Assembly: GCA_003952965.2 (NCBI GenBank)
Contig: RXIC02000481.1
Span: forward strand, 210,949-274,948
Direction: 5' to 3'
Source: Morella rubra
Taxonomy: Eukaryota > Streptophyta > Magnoliopsida > Fagales > Myricaceae
Length of the DNA: 64,000 nt
Both the position numbers and the translations under genes were made by a program. Positions 34,137-47,000 of this stretch are shown here, piece after piece. The notes beneath the pieces were generated by a model that had not been told where the DNA came from, did no database searches, and worked only from the letters and a program-made list of their open reading frames with translations. The first letter of the stretch is position 1. Each line of letters begins with the position of its first letter.

Positions 34137-35496
34137 ATGGCTACTCGCGAGAAGCAAAAGAAAGGATTCATGTCCAATATTTACAGGTCGTCCACCGGAA
34201 ATCATTTAGAGCCAGTGCCGGAGCCGGCTGTGGTGGATAAAAAACCCGTTCAACGCGGTTGGCTGTTAAGGAAGTCGAAAGCATGCAAGGAGATTGATCA
34301 GCATGGTGGCCGGACGGCGCAGATAGAGGGAGGAGGACTTGGGGAAGAATTTGTTGAATCAAGGAAATCGGTTTCCCACGTTGAAACGAATTTAGCATCT
34401 GTTGCGACATTTCTTCAAGTGAAGGTACTGGTCTCCGACATGCCTGGATTCATGCAAGTGCATGCCTTCCGCTGCGCTAGGCGTACTTTTGATAGCTTGG
34501 AGAAGTTTAGCTCTAAACACATCGCCTTTAACATGAAAAAGGTATGCAATTCAGAGTTCATTTCATGAGCATTTCTCTACAATACTTAACTCTCAAGTAA
34601 TTCATGACTCGAGGAACAGATGATCAGCTCATAAAATTTTCACGAGTTTCTTTAAAAATGTTTTTGGGGACTAGGATTCTAAATTTTCAAGGTCTAGTTT
34701 TCACCAAGGAACTCTATAAATATAAGCCTCAGCGATGCCAAGCCAGAAAAGTGTCTTCTGATCAACCATATTGATCTTGGTGTGTCTTTCTGGAATTTCC
34801 TGCTTGGAAAGAGATTGAGCATGGAATATGGATCTCTGTCTTCCTGCCTAGGGATGGGTCCCACTGATCGGTGTTGCCCCCATCAAACATCTCACGATGG
34901 AATCAGTCAGAGAGTTTTAAATTCTGGATCATTTAATCTAGACAGAATGCACCACATCTAGGTTGTCTTGGATTCTCTAAACATAGGTTTATAAAATGTA
35001 TTGGGGGTAGAACAGCCCATGTGTATGATAAAAGACAAGAACCTGTATATTATGTAGCTAATCATGAATTACATTATTAATTACTTATATCATGCAGCTA
35101 ATCATTAATTACATTAATTATTAATTACTTATGCTCGAAATGTTATTTCTCGATCTAAGCACGTGTTTTCTATAACATTAAAATTTATCTATAATTCTTA
35201 CCCCCGAAGCTGGTTTTAAGACATTAGAGAATTTAATACCTCTTTCGGTGCTTTATTTTTTTTATTTTTTTTTAAGGAGACAATATTCTTAGCTAACACT
35301 ATGAGTGTCTCTCTTTGACAACCTTTTGATGGTCGCGCAGGAGTTCGATAAGGTGTATGGGCCGGCCTGGCATTGCATCGTGGGCTCAAGTTTCGGGTCC
35401 TTCGTGACCCACTCAACAGGCTGTTTCCTATATTTTTCAATGGAGAAACTGTACTTTCTGTTGTTCAAAACGAAGGTCCGGAAAGCTTTGGATTGA
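34137..35496 (+). CDS. Dynein light chain (LC8/DLC1-type) family protein
   Basis: Exons 34137-34541 and 35341-35496 join in frame (donor GTATGC, acceptor GCGCAG) to 186 aa. The C-terminal 90 residues are the LC8 fold: DMPGFMQVHAFRCARRTFD, then [20 protein letters not shown], then GSFVTHSTGCFLYFS. LC8 proteins are small dimers that clamp short linear motifs in partner proteins. Plants lack dynein heavy chains, so the plant proteins work as general dimerisation hubs. The first 95 residues are a plant-type N-terminal extension, basic and Ser-rich, with no recognised domain; this makes the protein about twice the length of animal LC8. The ATG at 34137 gives the longest frame after a probable TATA box. 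The intron holds the left edge of a large tandem duplication, so exon 2 but not exon 1 was copied downstream (45608-45762). Confidence 0.9.
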
Positions 35497-36077
35497 TTAT
35501 ATAGGATATTATAGGTTATGTTCCATGAAATGTACACTAATTCCCGGTCTAATAATTACTTAATTTGTATCTGATAATGAAATTTGATGATTTCAGCTTG
35601 TATTTAGATCTGAAAATGTAATTAAAAGACATTGTGGTCTCTACAATTAGTGACGTGATTATCTTAACTAGTTTAATTTGGCCCCTTCTCACAATCAGTC
35701 CTGTGTGAATTATTTAATAATAATGATTTTTCTCATTTTTCTACCCCCCCCCCCCCCCCCCCTACACACACACACACACACACACACATATTGTGCAAGT
35801 TGCTTTCACATGGCTGATTCTGATTCCCTGGTAGTGACCTTGATGAAGGGGAGCAGATCGACACGAATGAGTTCTGGTGGCACGCAGCAGATGGAGATAT
35901 CAACTCCGTCTGGCGTGGTTGGAACTTTAACGAGTTAAGAATGAGCCAAGGCATGACAACATCTTAATTAGCAAGATCCAGTCGTTCGTTCTAGCTTTAG
36001 TCTCTTGTTTGTTTAGGTATGATGGCTAAAGAGGCAACCCCTTGCTCTCAGAGTACTCCCGACAATACATAACTACA
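35497..36077. other. Dynein gene 3' flank inside the duplicated unit
   Basis: Non-coding, apart from a stretch (35811-35936) whose frames stay open in both duplicate copies (starting MADSDSLVV in one frame). It might be a gene fragment carried by the duplication, but I do not recognise it. Confidence 0.4.
35742..35789. repeat. Poly-C followed by (CA)n microsatellite
   Basis: About 21 C, then TA, then about 13 CA units. The right duplicate copy has only (CA)n and (TA)n at the equivalent place (46052-46108). Confidence 0.9.
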
Positions 36078-36085
36078 GTTAGGGG

Positions 36086-39000
36086 CAGTGGCGGAACCAG
36101 GATTCAATGGGAAGGGGGGCAAACTCTTAAAGAAGGACAACATTTAGATTGAAGGGATAATGATTCTTATAAATCTATCAAGCCACTAATTGACTGATGC
36201 TTACCCAACACATGAACTATTATTGACAAACAAGAGCCATACTTCGCTTACAAACGAGGAAACGCAAAAGCTGAAATTTAAATTAAAAATAAAGTGTACA
36301 TAGGAAGACATTTACCGCCAATGCAAGCTATTGGAATCAGATTGCTTTCTGGGTTTTAGTAATGAGAATTTCACCTCATTGATTGCTTTCCAAGCTTTTA
36401 GTGATTCATGGTGGGAGTTTTCAGTAAAAACAAGACAATCATAGGACAAACTCTTAATATGAAAATCAAAGTATATAACGACAAGTATTTGAAGTTTTAA
36501 TTCCAAAAAGGAAAAGCTTACCTCAAAAGCATCAAAAGGATGAACGAAGAGAACAACTTTGGATCCTGGATCAACAAATAGATATATTAGAAAACAATTA
36601 AGGACTAAAAATACTAAAAATATTGAAATACAAGTACCGCACTATTTACTGATACTAAGAGGTGGCAATTGGATCCTACGTGACTGCATCTTCTGAAAAC
36701 ATTGCAAAATAGCTTCGTTCTCAATAGTTTCAAAATTTTCTCTCTCGATGTATACCATCATATAATCATTCAGCCATTCATCTCTCATCTTATTACGCAA
36801 ATCAGTTTTGATAAACTTCATCGCAGAGAACACTCTCTCAACGGTTGCAGTCGCAACTGGTAAGACTAATGCCAACTCAATAAGCTGATAAACCAATGGA
36901 TATAGAGTATGCTTTCTTGTCTCAACCATCATTCACAGCAAGACCTCCAATATCTTGAAGCCCAGAAAAAGCATCATGACTTCTCACATCATAAATGTAG
37001 TTTCGAAGTTGATCTTTAAGTACAACACGATCAATTGCTGAGAAATCTTCTGGATAAAGCTCAGCAAGACGAAGTAACTTAGCATGATCAAATGCTGAGA
37101 ATGAGTTCTTGGATCAAGACATGCTATGCAAAGAAGTAACTTCGTACTTGCTTCTATGAAATGATGATCCATCTCCTGAGCGATCAAATCAATAACTTGG
37201 CAAAACACTTCCACACGAAAACGATGTAAATAAGTAATTGTTTGCCCTCCACGCCGAGCTCAACCGCGAGTTGGAATAATATCTTCCATATTGGGCACAG
37301 TGATAAAATTATTCACACAAAAAGTTTTAACTTCTTCTAAAAAATCATCTCATTCTTTCTCCCTCAAATCCTGCAACCGACGCTTCACAATTCCAACCAA
37401 ATTCATAGCATTAACAATGTCTTGATCCTTTCGTTGTAAGGCCTGTGATAATTCATTTGTAATTCTCATTATATTTATCAACAAATGCATAGTGAATAAT
37501 TTTGGATAAAAATTAGTAATGTTTGTGATTACCTGTGACAATTCATTTGTAATTCCCAATACATTTCTCAACAAATGCATAGTAAATACAAAGTCAAAGC
37601 TTTGAATCTTATCCAGTATACTCAGAGCCGTGGATCTTTGTTCTGTGGAAGTGCCATCATCTGCTACGTTTTCAAGCATATCCAATACTGCTGACCACAT
37701 AGTGTAGAGACGCAATATTGTAAGGTGGTATGAACCCCAACGAGTATCACCTGGTCGTACGAGACTGGTTTCTTGATTTTTGCCCCTTCCACTGATAATT
37801 TCTTCCTTATCCAATAGCTCCACTATCTTCTCGTGTTGACTTTGCCAAAGAGAATCTACCCTTTTACAAGAAGCTCCGACTATATTCACAATCATCATAG
37901 TGTAAAAGAAAAAAATCACAAACTTGGATGTTATTCTTTGCAGTAGCCACAATAACCAATTGAAGTTGGTGAGCAAAACAATGAATATAGGTAGCAAAAG
38001 GATTATCCCTCAAAATGAGAGACTTCAACCCATTGAATTCGCCTTGCATGTTTGATGCTCCATCATACCTTTGACCTTTCAATCGGGATATTGATAACCC
38101 GTGTCTTACAAATAATTTGTCTATAACATTTTTCAAAGATTAGGAGCAAGTGTCAATAACATGTTCCACACCAATAAACATTTCTGTCACCTGTCCACGT
38201 TTATTTACATATCTCAAAACCACTGTCATTTGCTCCTTCACTGATGTATCTCGAGACTCATCCACCATAAGTGAAAAATATCCGTCCCCAATATCTTTAA
38301 TGATGGCAAGTGTGGTCTCCGCTGCAGCAGCATTCACCAATTCCTTCTGAGTTTTTGGAGAAGTCATTTGGTTGTTTCCCGAAGCATTAAGAAGAGTTGC
38401 CTTAGCCACCTTTTCATTGTGTAAGCTGTACCATTCCAAGAGCTCAAGAAAATTACCCTTCCTTGTTGAACTCTCGGACTCATCATGACCACGAAAAGCT
38501 AATCCTTGCATTAAAAGATAACGAATGCAATCTACAACCGCTGTCAACGAATGCGATAAGCATTCTCTACATCGGACCCATGCGCGGATAACATGTGCGA
38601 CACACTCTGTCGCTAATTTTTAAGTGTTTCACATTTGCTTCTAGCATCATTGTGCGCACTATTAATGTCTCCAACATGCTCACCAAAAACCTCCACTACT
38701 TTTTTCCAATTGCTAAATCCCGTAGATGTAAACACATCTCCCTCGGATTTTCCTCCTCTAGCTCGCCTAAACAGATAACAACACAGGAAATACGCCGCAT
38801 CCTTTGATACGCTATATTCCAACCAGTCATTATTTTTGAACCATAACTCCTTAAAACCCCTCATTGTTTTCCCATATTGCTTCTTGAAAAAATCATGACC
38901 AAGTGGCTGACAAGGACCTTTAATCAAATACTCCCTACGAACTTGATCTCTAATCCCAATATCATATTCTTCAATGGGTTTACGTAACCCTGGGTCAGCA

Positions 39001-40714
39001 ACAATATCATCCGGACTAAACGAAATACGAGATCTTTTTGAACTAGTATTTATTTCAGAACTAACAGTCACGTTAGGAGTACTAGATGACCCTACGCTGG
39101 TTGGCTTCTTTATCAAAAACTTATTCATTATCTAAAAAAAAAAAACAAAACAAGACAAAACTTATCAATATAATTTCATAATGAAGCTATATCATGTCAT
39201 TGATATGAATTTCTCTAGTAGAGCACAAACGATTCGTCTCTTAAATCAAAATGCAACTCAAGAGAAAACTAAAAGAAGTGCTAGCTGAGCATCCTAGACA
39301 AATGCTCTAAGCATTTAAAAAAAAAATGAATCATAGAACGACTAACATGAGGATTGAAATATTTACCACTTTGTGAAAAAGAACATAATAATCATGCGAC
39401 ATATTTATTTTTCAAACAAGCAAAATATTTGAAACATAGCTTAAATATAAATTATATATATATATATATATATATACTTTTAATATTTCAATTGCATCAA
39501 ATTTCCTCACAAACAAATTCTATAGATTGCAGCAACAATAAATTGATGACAATAAATTCTATAGATTTACAAATAGATTCTATAGATTCAGTAACAATAA
39601 ATTCAATTGCATCAAATTCTATAAATTCACATATCATCCCCTGTAGATTGCAGCAACAATAAATTGATAACAATAAATTCTATAAATTCACAAAAAAAAT
39701 CACATATCATCCCCTACAAATTGCAGCAACAATAAATTCTACAGATTCTATACATCCAACAATAATAAATTCAATTTCAGCAACAACAAATTTAATGGCC
39801 GGTCACCCAAATCCCACTTGACAATTTAAACACAATACCTGAGCTGAGAGCAAGACCCTTCCTCTTCTTTCAATTGCAGAATGTGGTATTGTCTTTCCAG
39901 ATCCCAATCCTAAATTCCTAATCAAATTTCATCACATTATCAAGCAAAAATTAAAATAAATTTCATCACTAATCGAAAAATAAACTAGAGAGAGAGAGAG
40001 AGTTGAGTTGAGACTTGAGAATTTGAGAGAGTACCTAAAGGTTGAAGAGAGAGAGAGCTGTGGTTGTGAAGGTGGAGAGAGGGTCGGAGAGGGGCAAAGG
40101 GCCGAGAGGCCTAAAGGGAGAGAGAGAGCCGGCGTGAGAGAGGCAGATAGAGAGAGCTGTGGACTATGGTCGTGGAGGAGGAGAGACGGTTGGAGAGGGG
40201 CAGAGGGTCAAAAGGCGAGAGCCCGAGAGGCAAAGAGAGAGCCGGCGTGAAAGAGGTAGAGTGAGATGGTGTTCTGTGGAGGTAGAATGAGAAGGAGAGA
40301 GGGACGGTCTGACAGTGGCTGGCGTCGAGAGGGGGAGCAGAGTGAGAAAGAGAAAGAGGGGGAAAATTGAAAGTAGGGGGCCGGGGAAGGGAGGCTGCGT
40401 AGCGTTTCACCTGAATTTTTTTTTTTTTTTAAGGGCGCCTGGGCAGGTTGGGTCTTTAGGGCTGGGTGCCTGAGGGGGCGGGCTGGGGGCCTGGGCGCCT
40501 GAGGGGGGGGCAAGCTAGGTCTTTGGGGCTGGGTGCCTGGGCCCCTAAAGGGGCAGCGGGCTGGGGGCCTGGGCACCTAAGGGGGGATGGGCTGGGTCTA
40601 AGGGGGTGGGCCTAGCTCTAAGGGGGGTAGCCCATATAAAAAAAAAATTCTTTACATATTTTCAGGCGATGGGGGGCGGTTGACCCCCACCGCCCCTCGC
40701 TCATTCTGCCTCTG
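36086..40714 (-). mobile_element. hAT transposon, 4.6 kb, formerly autonomous
   Basis: The left end CAGTGGCGGAACCAGG and the reversed right end CAGAGGCAGAATGAGC form an imperfect terminal inverted repeat. It is flanked by gttagggg (36078-36085) and gttagggg (40715-40722), an exact 8-bp duplication. The right copy of the segmental duplication holds the same site unfilled (single gttagggg near 46374), which proves insertion after the duplication or in one copy only. A decayed transposase gene lies on the minus strand. The 5' side of that gene contains tandem repeats (39500-39780), GA-rich DNA (39980-40370) and a G-rich minisatellite with GGGCTGGG/GCCTGGGC words (40435-40630). Confidence 0.93.
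36642..39128 (-). pseudogene. hAT transposase (TTF zinc finger / DUF4371 / hAT dimerisation), broken
   Basis: Minus-strand reading pieces at 38613-39128, 38140-38547, 37864-38136, 37350-37997, 36984-37214 and 36642-36932 together cover a plant 'TTF-type zinc finger with hAT dimerisation domain' protein. It starts MNKFLIKKPTSVG, has a TTF-like region (GFKELWFKNNDWLEYSVSKD), the core (GYFSLMVDESRDTSVKEQM; YDGASNMQGEFNGLKSLI; GDTRWGSYHLTILRL) and the C-terminal dimerisation segment (ELALVLPVATATVERVFSAM). Stops and frameshifts separate the pieces. An in-frame tandem duplication of about 31 codons repeats FTMHLL..ITNELSQ (37440-37590). The enzyme would cut and paste the element in the nucleus; this copy cannot be made intact. 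Confidence 0.88.
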
Positions 40715-40804
40715 GTTAGGGGTATTTAATGGTGGTTCCAATGCTAATTTGGCCACAATTGACACAACACTGCTAAACACGGTGGGCCGTTTGACACCGG
40801 CACT

Positions 40805-41952
40805 CAGGGAGGAAGCCAAGATTTACCCTTAGGGAGGGCCAAATATAATTTTTGCTTAAATTTTTTTTTTTCTAACTAGGTGTCAAGGTCATCTTACGTG
40901 TTCTTGAATTGCCTTCAAATTTTTATTATAATCAAAATGCATAGTTAAAATGTTACAACATATGTTAAAACTTAAAAAAAATTATAAACTTTAACTTAAG
41001 TGTAAAAGCTAAATTTTCATAAATAATGCTAATTGAACCGGTCATTCCATAAATGAGTAAAAGTCATCAATTATTATATCAGTACTAAAACCTTATGCGG
41101 CCGAATATAATCAAAAGTTTAAAATCTTCGGAATAAATGGCTCATAAGTTATTGACAAAAGCATGAAGCAATGTTAAAATCTAGCCAAAATAACATAGTA
41201 CAAATAAATGAGCAATAATAATATTTTTTTTAGAAAAAAATAGTGCAATAATATTTTAATTAAACAATAATAATGAAATGAGTTTGTTTTTAAGAAAAAA
41301 AAAGACAATAATAATTAAATGTAATAATATTTAGAATTCTAACTTTGAAGAGGAATTTTTTTGTGTGCAAAGCAAAAAATTTGTTGTATTAAGCGTTGAA
41401 TATGAATTTTGCTATTTTTCTTGTATATGAGGTAAAATAATGGGAGAGAGAGAAAAGAGAGAGGTCATTGAGAGAAAATATGAACAATAAGAGTGTTAAT
41501 AGTGAGAGGCAGAAGTGATAGAGAAAGAAGAGATGAATTTTAGAAAAGAGGTAGAGAGAAAGAAAAGTAGAAAATACACAATCTAAAAGAGAGAGAGAGA
41601 GAGAGAGAGAACATTCTAGAAAATAGGGAGGGAGGGAGGAATTTTAGAAAAAAAATAGAAGGAGAGAGAAAAGTAAAAAAGACACTTAGTATTTTTTCTT
41701 TTAAAAATTGGAGGGCTCACTTATAATGTAGTTATTTCTCATCTCATGTTTTTTTTTCCTCTCATGTTTAATTTTTCCAAAATTTTTGAAGGGGCCATTA
41801 AAAAGATTACTATCAATTTTGCCCTTATATTAAAAAAAAATTAGCAAAAATTTGAAATTTTACCCATATGTTAAATTTTTTTTTTAGAAAACTTTTTTTT
41901 TGGGGGGGGGGGGCCATGGCCCCCACTAGCCCCCCCTTAGCTTCGTCTTTTG
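40805..41952. mobile_element. Non-autonomous hAT element, 1.15 kb
   Basis: The left end CAGGGAGGAAGCCAAG and reversed right end CAAAAGACGAAGCTAAGG are flanked by ccggcact (40797-40804) and ccggcact (41953-41960), an exact 8-bp duplication. The empty site survives in the right duplicate copy as ccagcact near 46459. The interior is AT-rich with (GA)n runs (41450-41660) and a G11 run near 41890; no coding region. Confidence 0.9.
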
Positions 41953-41999
41953 CCGGCACTGGTTGGCTATAGAAACCGATCTTTATCAGTGCCAGTTTA

Positions 42000-44900
42000 A
42001 CAGTGATGGTTACACAGTAACCGGCCCACTGTTTAATCGTCTACCAACGACTATGGCTGCGAAGTGCGATGGGAGGATCCTGGGTGGGGGAGAGAGAGAG
42101 AGAGAGAGAGACAACGGTGGAGGTAGAAACAATCGGGGGAGGGGGAAACTGGCACCGACAACTGTTTTGAACATCCCTAACTACAATGATAGCCATGAAA
42201 AGCTGAATTAGGGTTAAAATTTAAATTAAAGAAAAAAATAATTTAGAGTAGGGAGAAAGGGAGGAGTGATGAGAAAAATAAAATATTTAAATGGTTCGGT
42301 CTATACACCTACATCTATTGATTAAAGACTTAACCCATGAGATACTCTTGTATACTCAATAGTGCAAGGATTAGATTACGGGGACGTTCAATTTCTTTAG
42401 AATTCTAGGATTCTTGTGAATTCTAGAATTCTAAAACTGAACATGTTTTTTAACATCACCTAAAAATAACTTCTGCACGCATACCAATAAAGTTTAACAT
42501 CACCTAAAAATTCTAAAAATACTTTAAATTTTAAAAATTTCACTAAAACGAACATCCCCGTATGAAGCTTTTTTTTATAAGCCCCTATTACAATTAAGAG
42601 CTCACATTGATATAGTAATGTGAGACTTTAATACTCACACACAAGCTCAAAGGTGTACACACATGTTGCGTTTGGAATTGCAAAAAAATTCCCTATAAGA
42701 AAAAAAAATTACTCCAATGAGTTGCTGGAAGATGAATGGAAATAGTTGGATGGTCATTAGAAGGTGGATGGAACTGGGGACATCAATCGAAAAAACATCG
42801 GAAAGTGTACCGGGTGATGGTAGGTTGCGGCGGACGGGGCACTAGAAAGTCCATAAAAGATGTTGTAAATTCATCGGAATAATACCGGTTGAAAGTAACG
42901 AAAGGTCCAAAGATATTGGAAGTTCGTCGGGAGTAACCGATTCTTCCTCGACTTATGTTAATGAAAGACGGTGCTTCTTAATTTACGATTTGCTTCATCT
43001 CTCTGTCTACAAAATTATCAAAATTTCTCATTTTCCTTGGTTGAAAGCAAAAGAACAGCGAAAAATGAATTCTATTTGTATTTCCTTGTCTGTGAATGAA
43101 TACAAGAGAGCATTTTTATATACAGATTTTTGTAACCTCTTATGGAGATAAAGACAAACATGTGTTGTGCATTGCTACACCTCCGAGGTGCAGACTGAGA
43201 CCTATAATACAAAGATTCCTCAGTACAAATCGTTGATGTTAAATACAAAATAACAACCAACAGACTGTAGATATTTGCGATGTTGCCCTGTCGATTTGTT
43301 GGTGTTGTTGAGTTGGAGATCAAGGTTGGATTGCAGCTGAGGTGTTAAGACACTGGATAGAGAGTCTTTGATGTCGTCTGGTATAGTTGCTTTAACATTC
43401 TTCATTGTGCCTGTTGATGTTTGTACAAGGTGTTCATTAACATCCTAGACTTGGTCATAAAACAAAAGAACAGAGGGGGAGGAGCAAAACAGAGGGAGCA
43501 AAGCACTTACTGCTGTAGAATGTTTGAACTCCTTTCTCCTCTCCAACGCTGGCTTCTGCTTTCAAAAATCTCTACTAGCGAGTTGATTCTTTCAAACATG
43601 TGCTCTTCTGGTTTATTAAGCAATTTTTTTCCCAAGTCCTAGCGCTAGCGCTTCCCGCCCAGTTGCCAAAAAATTCTAAGCGGCAACTCCATGTTCAAAA
43701 AGTAATTTTTAACATAACACTTCTCCCGCACACGAGCTGAATATTTCGTCGGTAATCGATCAATGACGACGGCAATGAGTTATTGGCGGACGAAGATGGA
43801 GCTTCTACTGAAGATAAGTTCTTTTTTTTTAATCACGCGTGACTGATGTTTAGCTTTCTTGGGTTTGTGTTTGACTCAACGGCAAAGGGAAAGTGGTGGG
43901 GGGCGTTTTAACTTTTGCTGACTATAAGTGGCATTTTAAAAAATGCGCGTGGCTAATTCCGTTATTTCTTGTAGTGCTACTAGCTTAGGTTTTTTTTTTT
44001 TTGTCTAAGCAATGTCTACTAGCTAGTTACTTTAATTATTTTTAATTTCCTGAAAGTCATGCTTTTTTCCAAGCTAGCCCGTGATCTATACCGGATCACA
44101 AGAACAACGACCGTGCGAATGCTCATTTCCCTTGAAATATTCTATGTCACATCTTCCATTTAATTTTTTTTTTTAAATAAAAAACCCAAAGTTTGAACAT
44201 GAACTTTATTGAATTGTCAGAACTTCGCCGCAGGTTCGGTGTAGTACTACTGCTCACCGTATAAATATTCCTTGAAAGATAAAGGAAGTTAATGCTGAAA
44301 TATGGTTAAATATATAATAACATAAAATATTGGAATTCCACTATATATATAATATTGTTTCACATTAAAGCCACCAAGGCCCACCTCATGTTCTCTTCCC
44401 ATGCATTGACTAATTGAAATCATATATGATCAGGCTGTAAAGATGGATCCTAATTTGTAGATTACTTTGTAGCAAAATGAGATATGATCCTATATATTTT
44501 TTAGTTGATCGATACCACTCTTCTGCATGATGTAGTTCTTTCTCTCTCTCAGATTTGGAAATATAACAAGAAATATGCGTTATAGCCACGCGTATATTCG
44601 TGGTTCCGAGCTTCCAGTCAACAAAGATGGGCATCTTCCATCGCTAAGGCATAGCCGTGCCCGTCAACATTAAAGCAACTGATCTCAACCGAGGAAAGAT
44701 AAGTGTTTGTCTATGAATATTCCTTTATCCTAGGGCAGTAGGCCTAGGCTCTGTGAAATTTTTAGCTCTATATATATTTTTTTAATAAAATTTTAAGCTC
44801 TATTGGAAGGTAATTGAGCACAAACAATGGAAGGTTTGTTGGGATACAAAGGAAATTAAGAAAAGAAGTTATAATTAATTAGTCCTAATCATGGAGAGAT

Positions 44901-45492
44901 GATTGATGTCTTAGTCCTTATTCGTAATTAATGGAGGCAGTTGATTAATTCCGTGGTTAATTAACTACAGGGTTAAGAAAAGGTATTACTTTATTTCGTA
45001 TTTAATTTTATATATTATGTTTATGCATGAGGCTATGACTATTGAGGCCTGCACAAGGGCAAATTCATAATTCATGAAATAAAAGAAGTACGATATGTCT
45101 TAAGAAAAAAAAAAATCAGCGTAATTACTGTATTTTCCATCCTAAATCCTTTTTAAAAGAATTTCTTACGTTAAATCCGGCAGCATGAGAAAGAAGATTG
45201 ATCAGAGGGGTGCTATCGCGGAACAAGGGCAGACAGGAAAAGCGAAATTTGACACTGAAAGTGACCTAATTAATATAATATATTGATCAAATCTATTAAC
45301 TAAAAGGGTTTCTTAATAAAGCAGCCATATATACTTCTAACTTCCAAGTCAATTCTGCCTGTATCTAGGAGATGATCATGGGTGGCAGCTCATCTGCTTG
45401 GGAATTGGTAGGCGATAAGCATTGGAGAATATATTAAACAAAAACACACACAAAAAACATGGTTGTTTACATCGCAACCCAACTTGGTGGTC
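42000..45492. other. Non-coding remainder of the left duplicate
   Basis: No gene. 42290-42660 is a repeat with a GGTTCGGTCTATACACCTAC motif, also in the right copy. 42935-43976 has no counterpart in the right copy and ends GTTATTTCTTGTAGTG, which reads CACTACAAGAAATAAC in reverse: a CACTA-type right terminus without a visible left partner. Confidence 0.5.
43936..43976. mobile_element. CACTA-like terminus, truncated element
   Basis: The reversed sequence CACTACAAGAAATAACGG followed by a subterminal GCCACGCGC is a typical CACTA end. The insertion may account for the 42935-43976 block that is unique to the left copy. Left end and target duplication not found. Confidence 0.4.
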
Positions 45493-45607
45493 GGGTTTAA
45501 GATATAAGAGAATTTAATACCTATTCGGTGCTTCTTTTTTTTTCTTTTTAAAAGGAGACAATAGTCTTAGCTAGTCTCTCTTTGACAACCTCTTGATGGT
45601 CGCGCAG

Positions 45608-45762
45608 GAGTTCGATAAGGCGTATGGGCCGGCCTCGCATTGCATCGTGGGATCAAGTTTCGGGACCTTCGTAACCCACTCAACAGGCTGTTTCCTATAC
45701 TTTTCAATGGAGAACTGTACATTCTGTTGTTCAAAACGAATGTCCGGAAAGCTTTGGATTGA
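45608..45762 (+). pseudogene. Duplicate of dynein light chain exon 2, frameshifted
   Basis: Starts after the same GCGCAG acceptor and reads [20 protein letters not shown] up to YFSME. One A is missing relative to the parent (GGAGAACTG against GGAGAAACTG), so the end is out of frame; length is 155 instead of 156 nt. Trp of AWHCIVG is also changed to Ser. Exon 1 was never copied, so this fragment cannot make an LC8 protein by itself. Confidence 0.9.
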
Positions 45763-46051
45763 TTATATAGGATATTATAGGTTATGTTCCATGAAACGTA
45801 CACTAATTCCGGCATCGCGGTCTAATAATTACTTAATTTGTATCTGATAATGAAATTTGATGATTTCAGCTTGTATTTAGATCTGAAAATGTAATTAAAA
45901 AGGCACTGTGATCTCTATAATTAGTGACGTGAATATCTTAAACTAGTTTAATTTGGCCCCTTCTCACAACAGTCCTGTGTGAATTATTAAATAATAATAA
46001 TTTTTCTCATTTTTCTACTCCTTTTTCATGTTGACGTGGTGTCCTAAATAC

Positions 46052-46108
<57 letters not shown>
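46052..46108. repeat. (CA)n(TA)n microsatellite
   Basis: About 20 CA units followed by about 9 TA units, at the place matching 35742-35789 in the left copy. Confidence 0.9.
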
Positions 46109-47000
46109 GCAAGTTGCTTTCACATGGCTGATTCTGATTCCCTGGTAGTGATCTTGATGAAGGCGGGCAGATTGACACGAATGAGTTCTGGTGGCAGGCA
46201 GCAACTGGAGATATCGACTCCGTCCGGCGTGGTTGGAACTTTAACGAGTACAACATCTTAATTAGCAAGATCCAGTCGTTCGTTCTAGCTTTAGTCTCTT
46301 GTTTGTTCAGGTATGATGGCTAAAGAGGCAAGTACCCTTGCTCTCAGAGTACTCCCGACAATACATAACTACAGTTAGGGGTGTTTAATGGTGGTCCCAA
46401 TGCTAATTTGGCCACAATCGACACAATCAGCATTAAACACGGTGAGCCGTTGTTGACACCAGCACTGGTTGGCTATAGAAATCGGTCTTTATCGGTATTA
46501 GTTTAACGGTGACGGTTACACAGTAACCAGCCCACCGTGTTATCGTCTACCAATGATTGTGGCTGTAATGGGCAATGAGCAGATCGTGGGTGGGCCGGGG
46601 AGAGAGAGACAGGGCAAGGGTAGAAACAATCGTGGGAGGGGGGAACTAGCACCGACAACTGTTTTGAACATCCTTAATTACAATGACAGGCATGAAAAGT
46701 CGAATTAGGGTAAAAATTTAAACTAAAGAAAAAAAAAATTAGAGCAGAGAAAAAGGGAGGAGTGATGAGAAAGATACAAGATTTAAGTGATTCGGTCTAT
46801 AGACCTATATCTATTATTTGAAGGCTCAACTCATGGGGCACTCTTGTAAACTCAATAGTACAAGGATTAGATTACAATGAGAGATTTATTTATAAGCCTC
46901 CAATTACAATTAAGAGCTCTCTAATACTCACACACAAACTCGAAGGTGTACACACGTGTTGAGTTTGGAATTACAAAAAAAAATCCCTATAAGAAAAAAA

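Larger units (their letters stand above)
35212..45492 (+). repeat. Tandem segmental duplication, left copy (10.3 kb with insertions)
   Basis: The sequence from the dynein intron (TTTAAGACATTAGAGAATTT) to CGCAACCCAACTTGGTGG is repeated directly at 45493-49700. Shared landmarks include dynein exon 2, a (CA)n tract, ATGGCTGATTCTGATTCCCT, AACTACAGTTAGGGG, GTACCGGG near 42812, and TGTCTACTAGCTAGTTACTT near 44010. Removing the two hAT insertions leaves about 4.5 kb, close to the 4.2 kb of the right copy. Between 42935 and 43976 the two copies do not align. Confidence 0.88.

Noticed and set aside
40008-40576. Long ORFs rich in Arg/Glu or Pro/Ser/Leu
   Set aside because: They are translations of GA-rich and G-rich simple repeats inside the hAT element.
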